Shown here one piece after another: positions 5,326-11,700 of a stretch of 15,554 bases of DNA. This DNA comes from an uncultured Alphaproteobacteria bacterium. Its GTDB lineage: Bacteria; Pseudomonadota; Alphaproteobacteria; Rs-D84. The position numbers and the translations under genes are program-made. The DNA lies in contig CALCEG010000033.1 in NCBI GenBank assembly GCA_937900435.1, positions 1-15,554 of the forward strand, read 5' to 3'. The notes below the pieces were generated by a model. It worked only from the letters and a program-made list of their open reading frames with translations, had not been told where the DNA came from and ran no database searches. Numbering within the stretch: position 1 is the first letter of the stretch; each line of letters opens with the position of its first letter.

Positions 5326-6537
5326 ATGATTGATAGATATTTTGATAATGTTGTGTGGGAATTAACACTGCACTGTAATGCGCGTTGTTTGCATTGCGGT
5401 TCAGCGGCAGGTGTTGATCGTCAAGACAATTTAACTGATGAAGAAATATTGCGCGTATGCGATGAATTAGGACAAGCAGGTTGCAGAAAAGTAACCTTGA
5501 TTGGTGGCGAAGTGTTTTTACATCGTGCGTGGCGTGATATCGTTTCACGTTTAAACCAAAATAACATCGAAATCGCAATCGTAACAAACGCTTTTCTGTT
5601 GAATGAAGAAAAAATCAAATTCTTGGCAGAAAACGGCGTCACGACCGTTGGAATTAGTCTGGATGGCGCCTGCGCAGAAAAGCACGATAAAATACGCAAT
5701 TTCCCAGGAATGTTTAATCGAATTTTTGAACTGGGGCAATATTTTCAAAAATACAACCTGCTGACCGCGGCAATAACAACCGTTACAGCATTGAATGTAT
5801 TAGATTTGCATGAGTTTGTACCGCTGTTACAAGATTCATTCTTTAATGGCTGGCAAATGCAGATTGGTTCGCCATACGGCAGAATGAGCGAAGATATATC
5901 ATTAAGCAGTCTGGAATACTATGTAACAGGAATGTTGTTGGCGTGTTATCAACGCAGAATATCACAAACCAAACTAGACATCATTGGAATGCATGATTTT
6001 GGTTATTATTCAGACGTTATCCCGAATTCGGTAAACATATATAACGATAACTGGCATGGGTGTCCTGCTGGTAAATATGTTATGGGAATCCGCAGCAATG
6101 GCAAGGTCTTGGGGTGTCTGTCAATATATAACGATAAATATATCGATGCAGATTTGCGCGAAAAATCTGTTTTGGAAATTTGGGAAGATGAAAATTTTTC
6201 AAAATGGAATCAACGTTGCAACAGAATAAAAGAACTGACGGGATTTTGTGCAGAATGTCCCTATGCACCGGCTTGTTGCGCAGGATGTTCCAGTACATGT
6301 GATTCATACACCCAATCTATGGGACGCAACCCAATGTGCTATTATGCGATTGAAGTAAAATATAAAAACAATGAAAATACAGATGAATATTCAACTGTTT
6401 TGCGCGATTTAACAAACAGCAGAATCACAGATGATGGCAAAGTGCAGTTCAAAAATGGCACATATATAAATCAAGAGTACATTTCAAAACTGCACGATGA
6501 ACATATAAGGAAATTGTTAAGCCAACTGGTTGCTTGA
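5326..6537 (+). CDS. Radical SAM/SPASM peptide maturase (candidate splicease)
   Basis: A 403-residue radical SAM enzyme of the SPASM peptide-maturase class. The N-terminal CxxxCxxC (Cys17, Cys21, Cys24 in CNARCLHCGS) binds the SAM-cleaving [4Fe-4S] cluster; LIGGEVF (58-64) is the GGE motif and VGISLDGA (108-115) a barrel strand typical of the family. The SPASM region has Cys246, Cys264 in SNGKVLGC, then C308-x2-C311-x5-C317-x3-C321 and Cys338, enough for two auxiliary [4Fe-4S] clusters. About 60 residues follow the last Cys. Such enzymes use a 5'-deoxyadenosyl radical to crosslink, epimerise, or cut peptides. The start is 8 nt after the stop of the XYG protein with only a weak ribosome site, which suggests translational coupling. 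A terminator at 6548 closes the operon. No separate peptide-recognition (PqqD-like) domain is obvious. The enzyme class is sure; its action on XYG is inferred. Confidence 0.92.
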   Translation: MIDRYFDNVVWELTLHCNARCLHCGSAAGVDRQDNLTDEEILRVCDELGQAGCRKVTLIGGEVFLHRAWRDIVSRLNQNNIEIAIVTNAFLLNEEKIKFLAENGVTTVGISLDGACAEKHDKIRNFPGMFNRIFELGQYFQKYNLLTAAITTVTALNVLDLHEFVPLLQDSFFNGWQMQIGSPYGRMSEDISLSSLEYYVTGMLLACYQRRISQTKLDIIGMHDFGYYSDVIPNSVNIYNDNWHGCPAGKYVMGIRSNGKVLGCLSIYNDKYIDADLREKSVLEIWEDENFSKWNQRCNRIKELTGFCAECPYAPACCAGCSSTCDSYTQSMGRNPMCYYAIEVKYKNNENTDEYSTVLRDLTNSRITDDGKVQFKNGTYINQEYISKLHDEHIRKLLSQLVA

Positions 6538-6547
6538 TAGCATAGAC

Positions 6548-6572
6548 AAAAACCGCAAATTTGCGGTTTTTT
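6548..6572 (+). terminator. Bidirectional terminator between the radical SAM and MccF-like genes
   Basis: A perfect palindrome AAAAACCGCAAA/TTTGCGGTTTTT centred at 6559/6560 with T runs on both strands. It lies 11 bases after the radical SAM stop and 15 bases after the minus-strand stop at 6587, so it serves both convergent genes. Confidence 0.9.
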
Positions 6573-6586
6573 GTTGTAATACTATA

Positions 6587-7639
6587 TCAAACTACTGCGT
6601 TTTCCAATATGGAAAATGTTTTATTGTCAACATCTATCTTTGCCATCGCGCCATACGGGATTAAAAACATTGGATCCGTATGACCAAAATCAAGATTTGA
6701 AACAATTGGTATGTCTAGATTATTTTCTGTTTTTACAACTTGCAAGACTGCATCCGCATACTTATCCAGCTCGTCCACCGACACGTTTGCGGGCCGCCCA
6801 ATAATTATACCCTTAAGACGCTCTAAAACACCAGTAGCAGCATAGTTTCTCATCCACCTAACAACATAATCAGCAGCAGGAGCTTCTTCACATGTTTCTA
6901 TAAAAAATACTGCACCATCATACACGTCTAAAGAAGGCCATACTTTCGTTCCTTTTAACATCTCCATTACTTCCAAGCTACCACCAATTAAACGACCTGT
7001 AATAGTTCCTTGGCCATTGATAAACTTGAAACCTTGCGATTCTTTTATTTGTCTTTTTACACTCTGATTTGCAGGATCTTTCCATGGCAATTCTTCATCT
7101 GTCCAGCCATTCATATTAGGCTTAATTTCACCTATTTCAGAAGCAGAAAACAGAGTCTTGTATACAGAATCTTTAAAATAATCGAACATACCCCCATTTT
7201 CTGAAAATCCACCACACATCATGCAGGGACCATAAAAAGGTTGAACACCTGCGAACAAAAAAGCGTAGTGTAAAACTGTGTTATCGGAATAGCCCAATAA
7301 TATTTTTGGATTATTATGTATTAAATCAAAATCTATATACGGCAACATTCTGATGGAATCGTCACCCCCTATCATAGGAATAATCGCTTTTACATCTTTA
7401 TTAGTTAACGCCCAATGCAAATCATCAACACGTTTTTTGGGGTTGTAAAAATTTTCTTCCGCGCTTATTAACGTATTTGGCGCTTCAACAACTTTTAAGC
7501 CAAACTCTTCTTCCAACTGTTTCTTGCCTGCCAAATAACGTTCTGGATATACAGAAGCCCCCGCCCATGAAGGAGAGATTACAGCAACAGTATCACCAGG
7601 TTCCAATTTTGCAGGCTTAATCAGATTTGACAACCCCAT
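6587..7639 (-). CDS. S66 family peptidase, MccF-like / LD-carboxypeptidase
   Basis: A 350-residue cytoplasmic serine peptidase of family S66. Members either cut the L,D-peptide bond of recycled murein peptides (LdcA) or inactivate microcin C and its relatives by cutting a peptide-nucleotide amide (MccF). The catalytic triad is visible: Ser118 in LLGYSDNTVLHY, Glu248 in FFIETCEEAP, and His320 in NLDFGHTDPM; ISPSW at 22-26 and RLIGGSLEVMEML near 216-228 are typical. The length and the substrate loop region (170-205, Trp/Pro-rich) are closer to MccF-like members than to short LdcA. ATG 7639 is chosen over ATG 7672 because AAGAGG (7650-7645) lies 5 nt before it. It is convergent with the radical SAM operon and shares its terminator, so a link with that operon, for example self-protection, is possible but unproven. 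Confidence 0.85.
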   Translation of the reverse strand: MGLSNLIKPAKLEPGDTVAVISPSWAGASVYPERYLAGKKQLEEEFGLKVVEAPNTLISAEENFYNPKKRVDDLHWALTNKDVKAIIPMIGGDDSIRMLPYIDFDLIHNNPKILLGYSDNTVLHYAFLFAGVQPFYGPCMMCGGFSENGGMFDYFKDSVYKTLFSASEIGEIKPNMNGWTDEELPWKDPANQSVKRQIKESQGFKFINGQGTITGRLIGGSLEVMEMLKGTKVWPSLDVYDGAVFFIETCEEAPAADYVVRWMRNYAATGVLERLKGIIIGRPANVSVDELDKYADAVLQVVKTENNLDIPIVSNLDFGHTDPMFLIPYGAMAKIDVDNKTFSILENAVV

Positions 7640-7690
7640 GTTAACCTCTTTTGCAAATTTAAAATTCAACAAAGTTGTTTTGTTATTTTT

Positions 7691-7720
7691 AATCTACAAT
7701 AAAGAAACTGTTTTTTTCAA
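7691..7720 (-). promoter_or_regulatory. Possible promoter of the MccF-like gene
   Basis: On the minus strand TTGAAA (7720-7715), 18-nt spacer, TAGATT (7696-7691). A weak match, placed about 50 bases before ATG 7639. The rest of 7721-7837 is AT-rich with no gene. Confidence 0.35.
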
Positions 7721-7837
7721 GAAAAAACCGTTCTGGCCACCGTTATTCGTATATACCCCATAGTTTTTATATTTCTAGTGTTTTACGATATTTTGTATTA
7801 TCTGGCAAAATCTTAAAAGTCTAAGTACTGTAAACAT

Positions 7838-7881
7838 TCAAAAAAAGCTACCTTCGTTGCACCTACTGGCAACTTCGTGGC
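7838..7881 (-). terminator. Rho-independent terminator of the Hsp70-like gene
   Basis: On the minus strand GCCAC-GAA-GTTGC, an 8-nt loop, GCAAC-GAAG-GTAGC, then seven T residues. Two 5-bp stems are separated by a small internal loop. It lies 80 bases past the stop at 7961, with a direct repeat in between. Confidence 0.7.
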
Positions 7882-7887
7882 AAAAAA

Positions 7888-7955
7888 GTGGCGGAATATG
7901 ATTTTATTACGACACCCCACATACAAATTCCATATTTACAGGAAATTTACAGGGA
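7888..7955 (+). repeat. 68-bp direct repeat, copy 1 (possible attachment site)
   Basis: Matches 9504-9571 at 59 of 68 bases with no gaps. It begins GTGGCGGAATATGATTTTAT and ends with two near-identical 11-mers, ATTTACAGGAA and ATTTACAGGGA. It lies 5 bases from the stop of the Hsp70-like gene, on its downstream side. Confidence 0.8.
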
Positions 7956-7960
7956 AAATT

Positions 7961-9250
7961 TTATTTTGTATGTTGTGGTTCGGCAAATCTGCGCATTGCA
8001 TCATATGCCAACCCAAGCCCAACGCTGGCCATTTTATTAGAATCTGACAGCAAGGCATTGGGAAACATATCGCTTATAGTTCTTGCAATATACGGAATTT
8101 GTGTAGATCCACCGGTCATTATAACCAAGCTAATATCTGTGTTCTTAATTTGTGCCTGAATTAAGCATTGCAGCATAGATTGTTTGATTTTTTCAACATC
8201 GTTTTCTATGGTACGCACAAATTCTGAAACACTTGTGTCTATAAGCGGACAGTCCGACAAAAAATCCAGTTTCTGTGCAATCGTATCGTGCACAGACAAT
8301 TCTATTTTACTCTGTTCAACATAATCCAGACTTGTATGCCCCAGATTATTTTGCAATATTTCCATCAGCCTAGATATTTTTTCGGGCTCAAACGCACCAA
8401 TTTGAACGCCACGCATCAAATTCCAAACACTGGGCAAGTAAGCCCTGTTGACCGACGACCAAGTCGCCAAGTCAATATATGGCGCATTTGGCACCGGTAA
8501 TATCTTATCGCCACTGCTATACAGTGTTCCCAGACCGTACAAAGGCATGAATTTATCGAATGCAAAATTTCGATCGAAATCATTACCACCAATTCGAACG
8601 CCTGTGTTTGCCAGAACATCATCTGCCCTATCCGTTTTATGTACTAATTTTGGCCCCAGACGTATAACCGTAAAATCAGATGTTCCGCCACCAATATCTA
8701 TTACGATTGCTAAATGCTCTGACGATAACCGTTGCTCGTGTGAAAACGCAGCAGCAATTGGTTCGTACTGAAAGCCTATATTTTTAAATCCCACATTATG
8801 TGCAATTTGCTCTAATTGTTTTTGCGCTGCTTCATCACCACTGGCATCATTATCACGAAAATGCACAGGCCGCCCCATCACAACATCTGTAACAGACGTG
8901 CCAACGCATGAATCTAACCTTTCTTTTAGGGACTGAATAAAATATCCAATAATATCTTCAAATTTAGTATATCTGCCATGTATTTGCGTCCCGGCCGTCA
9001 TTGTTGGTGTTCCCAGGATTCGCTTTAAACTGCGCATAAAACGTCCTTCGGAAAAAGGTTCACGATACTTATTATGCGCACCATACCCTATATAAACTTG
9101 TCGATCCATATCGTCAAAAAACAATGCTGTCGGTATCGTATCAGAATTATCGGTAATTTGAACCATGCGTGGCACGCCGCCATCCGAAACAGATACGGCA
9201 GAATTAGTCGTTCCGAAATCAATTCCGGCAACATAGTGCAATGAAGACAT
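7961..9250 (-). CDS. yegD: YegD-like Hsp70-family ATPase without substrate-binding domain
   Basis: A 429-residue actin-fold ATPase of the Hsp70 superfamily, close to E. coli YegD in length and layout. The nucleotide-binding signatures are all present: GIDFGTTNS (9-17, phosphate 1), VIDIGGGTSDFTV (about 184-196, phosphate 2) and MTGGSTQIPYIA (about 384-395, adenosine). YEPIAAAF near 161 is the conserved Hsp70 connect motif. The C-terminal peptide-binding and lid domains of DnaK are absent, so client handling must differ; the role of YegD proteins is not established. ATG 9250 is chosen because AAGGA (9261-9257) lies 6 nt upstream; the in-frame ATG at 9277 has no ribosome site and sits right at the -10. 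No DnaJ or GrpE gene is nearby. The gene is framed by 68-bp direct repeats, which is odd for a housekeeping-type protein. Confidence 0.88.
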   Translation of the reverse strand: MSSLHYVAGIDFGTTNSAVSVSDGGVPRMVQITDNSDTIPTALFFDDMDRQVYIGYGAHNKYREPFSEGRFMRSLKRILGTPTMTAGTQIHGRYTKFEDIIGYFIQSLKERLDSCVGTSVTDVVMGRPVHFRDNDASGDEAAQKQLEQIAHNVGFKNIGFQYEPIAAAFSHEQRLSSEHLAIVIDIGGGTSDFTVIRLGPKLVHKTDRADDVLANTGVRIGGNDFDRNFAFDKFMPLYGLGTLYSSGDKILPVPNAPYIDLATWSSVNRAYLPSVWNLMRGVQIGAFEPEKISRLMEILQNNLGHTSLDYVEQSKIELSVHDTIAQKLDFLSDCPLIDTSVSEFVRTIENDVEKIKQSMLQCLIQAQIKNTDISLVIMTGGSTQIPYIARTISDMFPNALLSDSNKMASVGLGLAYDAMRRFAEPQHTK

Positions 9251-9277
9251 AGAGAATCCTTGGAGCAGTTGCGCCAT

Positions 9278-9305
9278 ATTTTAATATTGTTTTTACTGAA
9301 CGCAA
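9278..9305 (-). promoter_or_regulatory. Possible promoter of the YegD-like gene
   Basis: On the minus strand TTGCGT (9305-9300), 16-nt spacer, TAAAAT (9283-9278), 27 bases before ATG 9250. The -35 is weak. This placement supports the downstream start codon. Confidence 0.4.
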
Positions 9306-9474
9306 GTTTTTTATTCTGGCGGAGATGAAGTATTCCCTCGCCCCGCAGATAGCGGGGCTGCGGGGCATTCCTGACGGTTTGACGGCGTGACACTTGTCAA
9401 ACCTACTCATTGTCGAACCCAGCAATCATAGATTGCGAACGCTTCGTCCACACTGCAACACCAACACAAAAATA
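9306..9474. other. Structured gene-free stretch between the YegD-like gene and a terminator
   Basis: No convincing gene. It holds a GC-rich hairpin (CCCCGC 9341-9346 with GCGGGG 9352-9357, or CCCCGCA with TGCGGGG at 9359-9365) and GTTTGAC (9377-9383) / GTCAAAC (9396-9402) with an inner GTG/CAC. It ends at a plus-strand terminator although no plus-strand gene is present. It could be the remnant of a stable RNA or of an inserted element. No tRNA cloverleaf could be folded on either strand. Confidence 0.4.
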
Positions 9475-9503
9475 AAACGCCCATAATTGGGCGTTTGATT
9501 TTT
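9475..9503 (+). terminator. Rho-independent terminator without an upstream gene
   Basis: AAACGCCC (9475-9482), ATAATT loop, GGGCGTTT (9489-9496), then GATTTTT. It abuts direct-repeat copy 2 exactly. Confidence 0.8.
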
Positions 9504-9571
9504 GTGGCGGAGTATGATTTTATCACGAACAACCATATACAAATTCCATTTTTACAGGGAATTTACAGGGA
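9504..9571 (+). repeat. 68-bp direct repeat, copy 2 (possible attachment site)
   Basis: Second copy of 7888-7955. Both start with GTGGCGGA and share ATACAAATTCCAT; five of the nine differences lie in one 8-bp block (9529-9536), as expected for a variable spacer between conserved sites. The end carries the perfect tandem 11-mer ATTTACAGGGA twice apart from one base at the first T. The two copies are 1616 bases apart, start to start, and enclose the YegD-like gene. Confidence 0.8.
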
Positions 9572-9590
9572 TTTTCCCACTATAAAACTC

Positions 9591-9618
9591 TTGTATTTTT
9601 CATATAAAATCCTATATA
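9591..9618 (+). promoter_or_regulatory. Promoter of the Ymh-like gene inside an inverted repeat
   Basis: TTGTAT (9591-9596), 16-nt spacer, TATATA (9613-9618). An inverted repeat CTTGTAT (9590-9596) / ATACAAG (9616-9622) covers both promoter boxes, so a dimeric regulator could block it. Confidence 0.5.
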
Positions 9619-9640
9619 CAAGAATAAAGGATAAATAGAC

Positions 9641-10318
9641 ATGAATATTGATGATATTATAAACGAATTTTATAAACTGCATGATTATAAGGGAAAGTTC
9701 AGATTTAATACCCCAGAATACGTCAGTTTCCATAGGAGTCTTATGGATTTTATCTATGAAAACCACCTGGAAGACACTATGTATTGGAAGAAAATATCCG
9801 ACAATTTATTGTATACAGCAACTGAATATATGACACTACCAGAAGCTGGCATTATATCAAAAAATCTAGAGCTTTTACGACGTCATATTTTACAGGCTCG
9901 GAACGAACCTTTCTGGAAGTGCATTCACCCCTTATTGTTGCCAATTATACAACCCAAATTCCTAGCACAACAATATGCCGATTGTGTAGAGTCTGCATTC
10001 AAGGAAATTAACTCTAGATTAAAGAAGTTATATCGCAAATTTCGAAATGAGGAACTAGACGGCAGTGCCCTAATGAATCATGTATTTTCGCCTAATAACC
10101 CACTGTTAACTTTTGAGAACATAGAAACACAGACTGGCAAAGATGTCCAAATTGGATATATGAACATATTTGCTGGCGCAATGACAGGCATAAGAAACCC
10201 CAAGGCACACGAAAATCAGATCATATCGAAGGACATGGCTATAAAGCGATTGATTTTTGCTAGCTTGTTGATGGACAAAATAGATGAAGCCATATCATAT
10301 TCCAACATAGAAGAATGA
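9641..10318 (+). CDS. TIGR02391/Ymh-family protein with HEPN-type RxxxxH motif
   Basis: A 225-residue protein. The C-terminal half (about 92-218) follows the TIGR02391 (Ymh) family pattern: IHPLLLP at 95-101, a long helix with YADCVESAFKEINSRLKKLY at 112-131, GSALMNHVFSPNNPLL at 141-156, then GAMTGIRNPKAHEN (179-192) and a closing helix. Arg185 and His190 make an Rx4H motif like that of HEPN ribonucleases. Family members are often found with phage-defence genes. The first 90 residues are a family-variable helical region. No signal peptide. AAAGGA (9626-9631) lies 9 nt before ATG 9641. The gene lies just inside repeat copy 2 and before a Fic gene with its own promoter. An RNase or abortive-infection role is an inference from the motif; some family members have no known activity. 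Confidence 0.75.
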   Translation: MNIDDIINEFYKLHDYKGKFRFNTPEYVSFHRSLMDFIYENHLEDTMYWKKISDNLLYTATEYMTLPEAGIISKNLELLRRHILQARNEPFWKCIHPLLLPIIQPKFLAQQYADCVESAFKEINSRLKKLYRKFRNEELDGSALMNHVFSPNNPLLTFENIETQTGKDVQIGYMNIFAGAMTGIRNPKAHENQIISKDMAIKRLIFASLLMDKIDEAISYSNIEE

Positions 10319-10358
10319 TTATATCGCAATAAAGCCGATGTGCTATCCGGGAAAAACA

Positions 10359-10396
10359 TTGACTTTCTGGGAATTATCTGGTAAAATCTGGTAAAA
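10359..10396 (+). promoter_or_regulatory. Promoter of the Fic gene with phased TCTGG repeats
   Basis: TTGACT (10359-10364), 17-nt spacer, TAAAAT (10382-10387). TCTGG occurs at 10366, 10377 and 10387, steps of 11 and 10 bp, that is on one face of the helix; the last two belong to a perfect tandem TCTGGTAAAA (10377-10396). This is a likely operator, possibly for the winged-helix tail of the Fic protein itself. Confidence 0.7.
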
Positions 10397-10414
10397 ATAT
10401 TAAAAGGATTTAGT

Positions 10415-11473
10415 ATGCCTAATAATAGAGATATTATTATAACCTCAGAAATGCTGAACGGCATTGCCGAGATTGATGCATTTAATGGTGCGTGGACTGG
10501 CGGGGCGGTAAAACTGTCCGCGGATGATCTGCGTGTTATGCGTCGTGTTGCAACAATTGAATCTGTTGGGTCATCTAATCGTATAGAAGGCAACCGTATG
10601 ACAGATACTGAAATTGAAGCATTATTTGCCAATATCAATCGTCAGTCATTTGCCACCAGAGACGAGCAGGAAGTTGCAGGATATTCAGATGTAATCAATA
10701 CCATATTTGAAAACTATGCGTCTATACCACTTAGTGAGAATTATATTAAGCAGTTGCATAAAATATTATTGAATTACTCTGACAAGGACACCCGCCATCG
10801 TGGCGAATATAAAAAAGACAGCAACCGTGTCGCCGCATTTGACGCAAACGGTAATGAAATCGGTTCTATATTCGAAACCGCTACACCATTTGATACGCCA
10901 CGCCTGATGAGTGAAACAGTAAAATGGACCAATGATGTGTTGGCCGACAAATTCTTTCACCCTATTATTGCCATTGGTGTGTTTGTGATACATTTTCTGT
11001 CCATCCATCCATTTACCGATGGTAATGGGCGTTTGTCGCGCGCATTGACTGTTATGCTGATGCTGAAAAGTGGATATACATATATGCCATACGCATCTAT
11101 GGAATCTATTATAGAAGCGACTAAGGACGCGTACTATCGTGCATTACGTGGCACGCAAAAAACCATCTGGGGCGACAAGATCAACTATGAACCATGGCTG
11201 ACATTCTTTGTTCGGGCATTGGTTGCACAAAAACGCCAGCTGGAAGACAAAATCGCAAAGGCACGTAGCGCAAGTGCTGCAAAACTGTCTGCAACTCAAA
11301 ACCAGATTTTGGAACTGTTTCATAAAACACCAGAATTAACCATGCCACAGATTGTATCTGCGATGGATAAAAATCCAGAAACCATTCGCAAAGCGGTACA
11401 AGCGTTGGTTAAACGTGGACACATATCAAAACAAGGCACAACCCGTGGCGTGTTTTACACTTTGCACAAATAA
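10415..11473 (+). CDS. Fic-family AMPylation protein with inhibitory helix and C-terminal winged helix
   Basis: A 352-residue class II Fic protein. Fic enzymes usually transfer AMP from ATP to a hydroxyl group of a target protein. The catalytic motif HPFTDGNGRLSR (198-209) is complete: His198 is the base and Arg209 binds the nucleotide phosphates. An N-terminal inhibitory helix motif (S/T)xxxE(G/N) is seen as SNRIEG (54-59), with Glu58 expected to block ATP placement until released. Residues about 291-352 form a winged helix (TQNQILELF, PQIVSAMDKNPETIRKAVQAL, KRGHISKQG), a common addition that may bind DNA. The length and domain order are normal for this subclass. AAAAGGA precedes ATG 10415. 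It follows the Ymh-like gene by 96 bases with a separate promoter. The target is unknown; such genes are often carried by mobile elements. Confidence 0.92.
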   Translation: MPNNRDIIITSEMLNGIAEIDAFNGAWTGGAVKLSADDLRVMRRVATIESVGSSNRIEGNRMTDTEIEALFANINRQSFATRDEQEVAGYSDVINTIFENYASIPLSENYIKQLHKILLNYSDKDTRHRGEYKKDSNRVAAFDANGNEIGSIFETATPFDTPRLMSETVKWTNDVLADKFFHPIIAIGVFVIHFLSIHPFTDGNGRLSRALTVMLMLKSGYTYMPYASMESIIEATKDAYYRALRGTQKTIWGDKINYEPWLTFFVRALVAQKRQLEDKIAKARSASAAKLSATQNQILELFHKTPELTMPQIVSAMDKNPETIRKAVQALVKRGHISKQGTTRGVFYTLHK

Positions 11474-11480
11474 CCCATAG

Positions 11481-11512
11481 CCCGCTGCAAAAACAGCGGG
11501 TTAAAATTTGTT
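11481..11512 (+). terminator. Probable terminator of the Fic gene
   Basis: CCCGCTG (11481-11487), CAAAAA loop, CAGCGGG (11494-11500), followed by TTAAAATTTG. A strong hairpin with a broken T run, 7 bases after the stop. Confidence 0.65.
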
Positions 11513-11559
11513 TTCAAGTAAAATATTTTCAATTTTGGCGATTTTTACAAAGATCACAT

Positions 11560-11587
11560 TTGAAAAAAATTCCTTTCCCGTTATTAA
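11560..11587 (+). promoter_or_regulatory. Possible promoter of the methyltransferase-terminase operon
   Basis: TTGAAA (11560-11565), 16-nt spacer, TATTAA (11582-11587). A moderate match just upstream of the strong ribosome site at 11596. Confidence 0.35.
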
Positions 11588-11607
11588 TTAATTATAAGGA
11601 GTCCAAC

Positions 11608-11700
11608 ATGAAGAAAAACCGCAACTTTTTAATAATGGGAGAAATATATGAACGATTTAGAAATAAAAAATATAAATATTGGTCAAATACATGGATATGA
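11608..11700 (+). CDS. Possible 30-residue leader peptide overlapping the methyltransferase start
   Basis: ATG 11608 is preceded at 6 nt by AAGGAG (11596-11601), the best ribosome site in the area. It opens a 30-codon frame beginning MKKNRNFLIMGEIYERF and ending at TGA 11700, out of frame with and overlapping the methyltransferase start at 11648. The peptide is basic and rich in Lys, Tyr and Trp. It could be a leader that couples or limits translation of the downstream gene, a small phage peptide, or a remnant. The long methyltransferase frame keeps its own ribosome site, GGGAGA at 11638-11643. Confidence 0.4.
   Translation: MKKNRNFLIMGEIYERFRNKKYKYWSNTWI

Noticed and set aside
8288..8771. 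Plus-strand frames opposite the Hsp70-like gene
   Set aside because: They lack ribosome sites and family signatures, while the minus strand encodes a complete nucleotide-binding domain.
9311..9420. tRNA or tRNA remnant on the minus strand, suggested by CTCCGCCA and GGGTTCGA
   Set aside because: The two parts are in the wrong order for a T arm and acceptor end, and no cloverleaf could be folded.
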